From positions 1 to 10,118 of the forward strand of contig JALOQO010000015.1 of the NCBI GenBank assembly GCA_025453305.1: a stretch of DNA of 10,118 nucleotides, read 5' to 3'. Positions 7,988 through 10,118 of this stretch are shown here, piece by piece. The number at the start of each line of letters is the position of its first letter. Position 1 is the first letter of the stretch. A program made the translations under genes and the position numbers. The notes under the pieces are model-generated. The model was not told where the DNA came from. It ran no database searches and saw nothing but the letters and a program-made list of their open reading frames with translations. Source of the DNA: Patescibacteria group bacterium (GTDB lineage: Bacteria; Patescibacteriota; Saccharimonadia; Saccharimonadales; CAIOMD01).

Positions 7988-8015
7988 ACCTTAAACCTAA
8001 AACCTATAAACTATT
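7988..8015. repeat. Degenerate heptamer array, inverted (ACCTNNA family)
   Basis: Four 7-bp units beginning at 7988, 7995, 8002 and 8009; the first three start with ACCT, the last is more diverged. Read on the minus strand they become NNNAGGT, so this array is an inverted, imperfect counterpart of the one at 7852-7883. It ends six bases before the ATG of the gene at 8022 and includes TATAAA (8005-8010). Confidence 0.75.
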
Positions 8016-8021
8016 ATTTAG

Positions 8022-8597
8022 ATGAATCCCGATTACGATTTTATAAACCAACAAAATACCACCAAAAGCAATATATTGGCTGGGGCTTCATTTAAGAAAA
8101 GAATAATACTAGTGTCTATTGGATTTGCGGTTTTATTTTTACTTATAATTATTATTTACAGCATTTTATTCGGTGGCCAAAAATCTACTTCGGAATCTCT
8201 GTTCCCGGTTGGTGCCGCTCAGGCTGATATCCTAGAACTTACCCGTGATGGCAAAAGCAATGTTAGGTCATCTCAGCTACAAAACACTAGCTCTACCATA
8301 GCAGTTGTTGTGTCTACCCATAATAATGAAACCATGGCGCTAATCGGCAAAAATGGATCCAAAAAAATTGCACCTTTTCAAAATAGTGAATTTACCCAGG
8401 CCCTAGAAACCGCCAAACAAGCAGGAAAATACGATGAAGCTTACCAGGCTATTTTAAATACCAAACTAGATTTATATCAACAACTTTTAAAAACGGCTTA
8501 CGGCGAAATATCTGATATCAAAGTTAAAAAAACCCTAGAACAGCAATATTCACAAATAAGTACTATTAGGGGTGAGCCGACTACGCCGCAAGATTAG
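8022..8597 (+). CDS. Single-pass membrane-anchored protein of unknown function
   Basis: A 191-residue protein I cannot assign to a named family. It has a polar N-terminus of about 24 residues with a KKR stop (25-27), one strongly hydrophobic segment (about 28-51, rich in Ile/Leu), then a soluble part with predicted helices (AQADILELTRDGKSNVRSS near 66-84; FTQALETAKQAGKYDEAYQAIL near 124-145; DLYQQLLKTAYGEI). The positive charge before the helix predicts the N-terminus inside and the bulk outside the cytoplasmic membrane. It is transcribed divergently from the GIY-YIG/dnaG operon and converges on the MmcQ-family gene. No ribosome binding site is visible before the ATG, and -10-like A/T hexamers lie very close to it, so a leaderless or very short-leader transcript is possible. 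Confidence 0.8.
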   Translation: MNPDYDFINQQNTTKSNILAGASFKKRIILVSIGFAVLFLLIIIIYSILFGGQKSTSESLFPVGAAQADILELTRDGKSNVRSSQLQNTSSTIAVVVSTHNNETMALIGKNGSKKIAPFQNSEFTQALETAKQAGKYDEAYQAILNTKLDLYQQLLKTAYGEISDIKVKKTLEQQYSQISTIRGEPTTPQD

Positions 8598-8678
8598 TAG
8601 TTAGTAGATCGTATATCGTATTTCGAATTGGTTATTATAAACCTAGCATCTAGCATCCAGAATCCAGCATCTAACATC
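8595..8678. repeat. Spacer built of twelve 7-bp steps, three heptamer families in register
   Basis: From the stop codon of the gene at 8022 to the stop codon of the MmcQ gene the spacer divides into exactly twelve heptamers. Units at 8595 and 8602 are TAGTAG-type, those at 8609, 8616 and 8623 are TCGNATN-type, and those at 8644, 8651, 8658, 8665 and 8672 are NAGCATC-like (consensus YAGCATC with changes). Units at 8630 and 8637 fit no family but keep the phase. The repeats run into both stop codons. No hairpin terminator is visible in this convergent gap. Confidence 0.75.
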
Positions 8679-9172
8679 TAAGCAATTACTAGGTTGTAGC
8701 TATGCAGTATTAAACCCTGAACTTCTTCCCAGGGCAGTTGGCCCGTCAATAAAATAGTGTTCCAGTGCTTTTTGTTAAGGTGATATCCCTCCATTACGGT
8801 TTCGTACTTTTCCCTAAGCAGTACCGATAACTGCGGGTCGCACTTTAAACTAAGTCGAAGTGGATCACTTCCCTCTGCTATTAATGCAAACATTTTACCA
8901 CCTTCTTGCATTGCTACATCACTGCCCCCAGCGAAGCTGGAGCCCTGCTGTAGCTTGGGGCGCTCTGCTGTGTTGGGCTGGCGGCTCTTTTCGCTCATCG
9001 TACCTTTGTACGAATCGCTTAAAGTTCCTTGCCCGCCTTGCATAGCATCCCCATGCAAAAAGCTGGTATCTTTGTACACTTTATATACGGCGACTTCTTT
9101 GCCAAATGGGTATTCCAGCACCGCGTTGGGCATACCCAATATATAATCTTCTACTGTTTTATGATCCATCAT
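8678..9172 (-). CDS. MmcQ/YjbR-family protein with in-frame internal insertion
   Basis: Member of the MmcQ/YjbR family, small cytoplasmic proteins with a CyaY-like fold, often annotated as DNA-binding; the molecular role is poorly defined. Family landmarks: LEYPFGKEVAVYKVY (19-33), GKMFALIAEG (92-101), LSLKCDP (107-113), LREKYETVMEGYHLNKKHWNTI (119-140) and the final LILHSYNLV (154-162). In ordinary members VYKV runs almost directly into GKMFAL; here about 58 residues (34-91) intervene, raising the length from about 106 to 164. The insertion is rich in Gly, Ser, Gln and Lys, unlike the rest. The frame is kept throughout. The ATG at 9172 is 8 bases from AGGA in a leader duplicated from dnaG. 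Whether the inserted loop is tolerated or the protein is inactive cannot be told from sequence. Confidence 0.85.
   Translation of the reverse strand: MMDHKTVEDYILGMPNAVLEYPFGKEVAVYKVYKDTSFLHGDAMQGGQGTLSDSYKGTMSEKSRQPNTAERPKLQQGSSFAGGSDVAMQEGGKMFALIAEGSDPLRLSLKCDPQLSVLLREKYETVMEGYHLNKKHWNTILLTGQLPWEEVQGLILHSYNLVIA
8900..9073 (-). mobile_element. GC-rich in-frame insertion inside the MmcQ/YjbR gene
   Basis: About 174 bp that interrupt the conserved fold between VYKVY and GKMFAL without breaking the frame. Counting by hand, 8901-9070 is 94/170 G+C (55%), against 85/200 (about 43%) for the flanking 8701-8900. It is dense in short inverted repeats: TCGTAC/GTACGA (8998-9003/9008-9013, 4-base loop), TTGCAT/ATGCAA (9038-9043/9053-9058), and AGCG-AAGCT/AGCTT...CGCT around 8930-8964. 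A further TTGCAT sits near the other end (8906-8911). This resembles translatable palindromic repeats such as the Rickettsia RPEs in style, but no identity to a named element is claimed. Exact borders are uncertain by several codons. Confidence 0.6.
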
Positions 9173-9222
9173 GTAGTAGATCCTTGATGCTCAAAATGCT
9201 TATAGTTATAATCTGACAAATA
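9164..9222. repeat. Direct repeat copy B: leader of the MmcQ-family gene
   Basis: 57 of 59 bases are identical to 7517-7575. Copy B provides the ribosome binding site and start codon region (ATGATGGAT) of the MmcQ-family gene. Beyond 9222 the similarity does not continue into the GIY-YIG body but resumes with the spacer sequence that lies upstream of that gene (TCCAT at 9224 matches TCCAT at 7842), so roughly 265 bp are missing relative to copy A. Confidence 0.93.
9169..9222 (-). pseudogene. Remnant of a second GIY-YIG gene (last 17 codons)
   Basis: Read on the minus strand this keeps the C-terminal residues LSDYNYKHFEHQGSTT and the TGA stop of the GIY-YIG protein, with a single Tyr-to-His change and one silent change. 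The start and the whole GIY-YIG core are absent, so no protein is expected; the stretch now serves as the 5' leader of the MmcQ-family gene. Confidence 0.85.
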
Positions 9223-9230
9223 TTCCATAC

Positions 9231-9236
9231 ATTATA
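9231..9236 (-). promoter_or_regulatory. Candidate -10 box upstream of the MmcQ-family gene
   Basis: A perfect TATAAT on the minus strand, 59 bases upstream of the ATG at 9172, at the edge of the heptamer array. No convincing -35 hexamer lies 16-18 bases further upstream, so this rests on the -10 alone. The equivalent place before the GIY-YIG gene reads TAATAT. Confidence 0.35.
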
Positions 9237-9268
9237 GGGTATAGGGTTTAGGGCTTAGGGTAAAGAGT
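9234..9268. repeat. Degenerate heptamer array, second NNAGGGT copy
   Basis: Five 7-bp units beginning at 9234, 9241, 9248, 9255 and 9262, of the same NNAGGGT family as 7852-7883. It is part of the duplicated segment, but the number and sequence of units differ between copies, as expected from slippage after duplication. The rest of the 9173-9335 spacer holds only A/T-rich sequence without a gene or terminator that I can recognise. Confidence 0.8.
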
Positions 9269-9335
9269 TAAACAAACCATTATATGATTTTTTATATACA
9301 AATGTGCATTTATCAACCACGATTAATAATCTTTT

Positions 9336-9944
9336 TTAAGCTAATCTCGAAACAACATAATAAAGATTACTTAAACTATTTTTGGCCTGTTCATTGGCTT
9401 TATTTAATTTATTATAACCTACATCTGTCGACTCCACATCGTTTTCTTCTTGCATACTATCCGCCACGGCAGTTGCTGCTTTAGAAGCTTTATCTACCGA
9501 ATTATTAAAGTCTCTTAAAGCACCGATTATTATTGGATTATTCGTACCGTTAACAAAGCCTGCGATTGTTTGAGTAGCTGTAGATAGATACGCGCCATGT
9601 TCTGTTTCTACTAAGCCTTCTTTAAACGAATTTACATATTCACTCAAGTTATCAATACCAGAGCCACCAATAATATTTAACTTGCCATCGCTATCTATTT
9701 CACCACCTACCCACCACATACCCTGGAATTCAAGCGATTCAAGATCTTGCTTAAGTGTTTCTAGAACTTTTTGTTTTGTAATAGGTTCAATTTCTACAGT
9801 AACGGATTCTCCATCGGGGTTTTCTAATTCCACGGTATTATTTGTAATTCTTTCGTGGGACATACTTGTTTCCGGTGGGGTTTCGTTAGGGTCTACCGGA
9901 TTCGATGAAATATCATAAGCATAAACCCCCAAAGAAAAAACCAC
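9336..9944 (-). CDS. Secreted or membrane-anchored protein of unknown function
   Basis: About 202 residues, no family recognised. After a short hydrophobic start (VFSLGVYAY) comes a Pro/Glu/Thr-rich stretch (SNPVDPNETPPETS, 14-27), an acidic segment that could form strands (NNTVELENPDGESVTVEIEPITK, about 35-57), then mainly helical sequence ending in NEQAKNSLSNLYYVVSRL. Low Cys content and the polar linker fit a protein outside the membrane. The start is doubtful: GTG at 9944 lies in the middle of the hydrophobic segment, and the frame remains open upstream to a stop at about 9990, adding the in-frame residues IDRHPIATSIV that would complete a signal anchor with a preceding positive charge. 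No ATG/GTG/TTG is available there, so a rare start or a frameshift should be considered. Confidence 0.6.
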   Translation of the reverse strand: MVFSLGVYAYDISSNPVDPNETPPETSMSHERITNNTVELENPDGESVTVEIEPITKQKVLETLKQDLESLEFQGMWWVGGEIDSDGKLNIIGGSGIDNLSEYVNSFKEGLVETEHGAYLSTATQTIAGFVNGTNNPIIIGALRDFNNSVDKASKAATAVADSMQEENDVESTDVGYNKLNKANEQAKNSLSNLYYVVSRLA

Positions 9945-9962
9945 AATAGATGTAGCTATAGG

Positions 9963-10118
9963 ATGTCTGTCAATAAAGATATTACTCTAACAAATTTACT
10001 TTTTGTTTCTTTATTTTTACCTAAACTTAAAAATGAACTGCAACATACCGCTAATGCTAGCATTGAGTTAGTTTGGTTGTTATGGTGTTGTATTATGGCA
10101 AGCTATAGACACATCACC
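9963..10118 (+). CDS. Possible membrane protein, N-terminal fragment cut by window edge
   Basis: An ATG at 9963 opens 52 codons that run off the right edge. The product starts MSVNKDITLTNLLFVSLFLP and continues with a second hydrophobic stretch (IELVWLLWCCIMA, about residues 33-45), suggesting two membrane helices. It would be divergent from the 9336-9944 gene with almost no spacer, and would overlap it if that gene starts further upstream. AGG abuts the ATG, which is too close for a good ribosome binding site. Fifty-two open codons in AT-rich DNA is modest evidence; chance or antisense reading remains possible. Confidence 0.4.
   Translation, partial: MSVNKDITLTNLLFVSLFLPKLKNELQHTANASIELVWLLWCCIMASYRHIT

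Larger units (their letters stand above)
7852..8015. repeat. Large imperfect inverted repeat in divergent spacer
   Basis: The two heptamer arrays form the outer arms. Inside them AGTGCTT (7882-7888) is complemented by AAGCACT (7978-7984), and TTGGTAT (7894-7900) by ATACCAA (7952-7958). The order is symmetrical, so the spacer can be drawn as a gapped, mismatched cruciform around a loop near 7925-7940. Arms are unequal in length, so pairing would be interrupted. Confidence 0.5.

Noticed and set aside
8595..8678. CRISPR array
   Set aside because: Units are 7 bp, contiguous and without spacers; no cas genes are present.
8579..8678. Rho-independent terminator between the convergent genes
   Set aside because: No GC-rich hairpin followed by a T-run was found on either strand; only heptamer repeats are present.
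8860..9146. Two plus-strand frames within the GC-rich insertion
   Set aside because: They arise because the insertion has few stops in any frame; neither has a ribosome binding site, and the minus-strand frame joins two halves of a conserved protein.
9284..9484. 66-codon plus-strand frame
   Set aside because: Mostly antisense to the 9336-9944 gene, with no start signal; the sequence is low-complexity hydrophobic translation of AT-rich DNA.

Overview
The window reads as a compact, AT-rich bacterial chromosome with tightly packed and overlapping genes. TGA ends at least two genes (crtI and the GIY-YIG gene), so the genetic code looks standard. The short primary sigma factor, the aberrant DnaG, the 1 kb of small single-membrane or secreted orphan proteins and the tiny spacers together suggest a reduced-genome lineage of the Patescibacteria/CPR, most likely Saccharibacteria-like. 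That placement is inference from gene style, not from a marker comparison.

Positions 1-7815 (minus strand) hold one long gene string, transcribed right to left: GIY-YIG protein, dnaG, rpoD, a P-loop nucleotide-kinase-like protein, then crtE, crtI, crtB and a lycopene cyclase that runs off the left edge. Spacing ranges from 26 bp down to 8-bp overlaps, which suggests one operon or at least strong coupling. The last four genes form a complete route from C5/C15 prenyl diphosphates to a cyclised carotenoid: GGPP synthase, phytoene synthase, phytoene desaturase, and a two-domain CrtYc/CrtYd-type lycopene cyclase. The cyclase frame is open to the window edge and is easy to miss. A carotenoid pathway fused behind the housekeeping dnaG-rpoD pair of a reduced genome is the main biological story; the expected product is beta-carotene (or gamma-carotene), the precursor of retinal.

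DnaG keeps its TOPRIM catalytic residues but has lost all four cysteine/histidine zinc ligands of its N-terminal domain.

Positions 7816-10118 are a different kind of region: small genes of mixed orientation separated by spacers built from degenerate 7-bp tandem repeats. They carry a membrane-anchored orphan protein (8022-8597, plus), an MmcQ/YjbR-family gene (8678-9172, minus) that contains a GC-rich in-frame insertion of about 58 codons, a secreted or anchored orphan (9336-9944, minus), and a possible gene entering the right edge (9963-10118, plus). A segment covering the 3' end of the GIY-YIG gene and the dnaG start is duplicated in front of the MmcQ gene, with the body of the GIY-YIG gene deleted, so the MmcQ gene has apparently taken over a copy of the dnaG leader.
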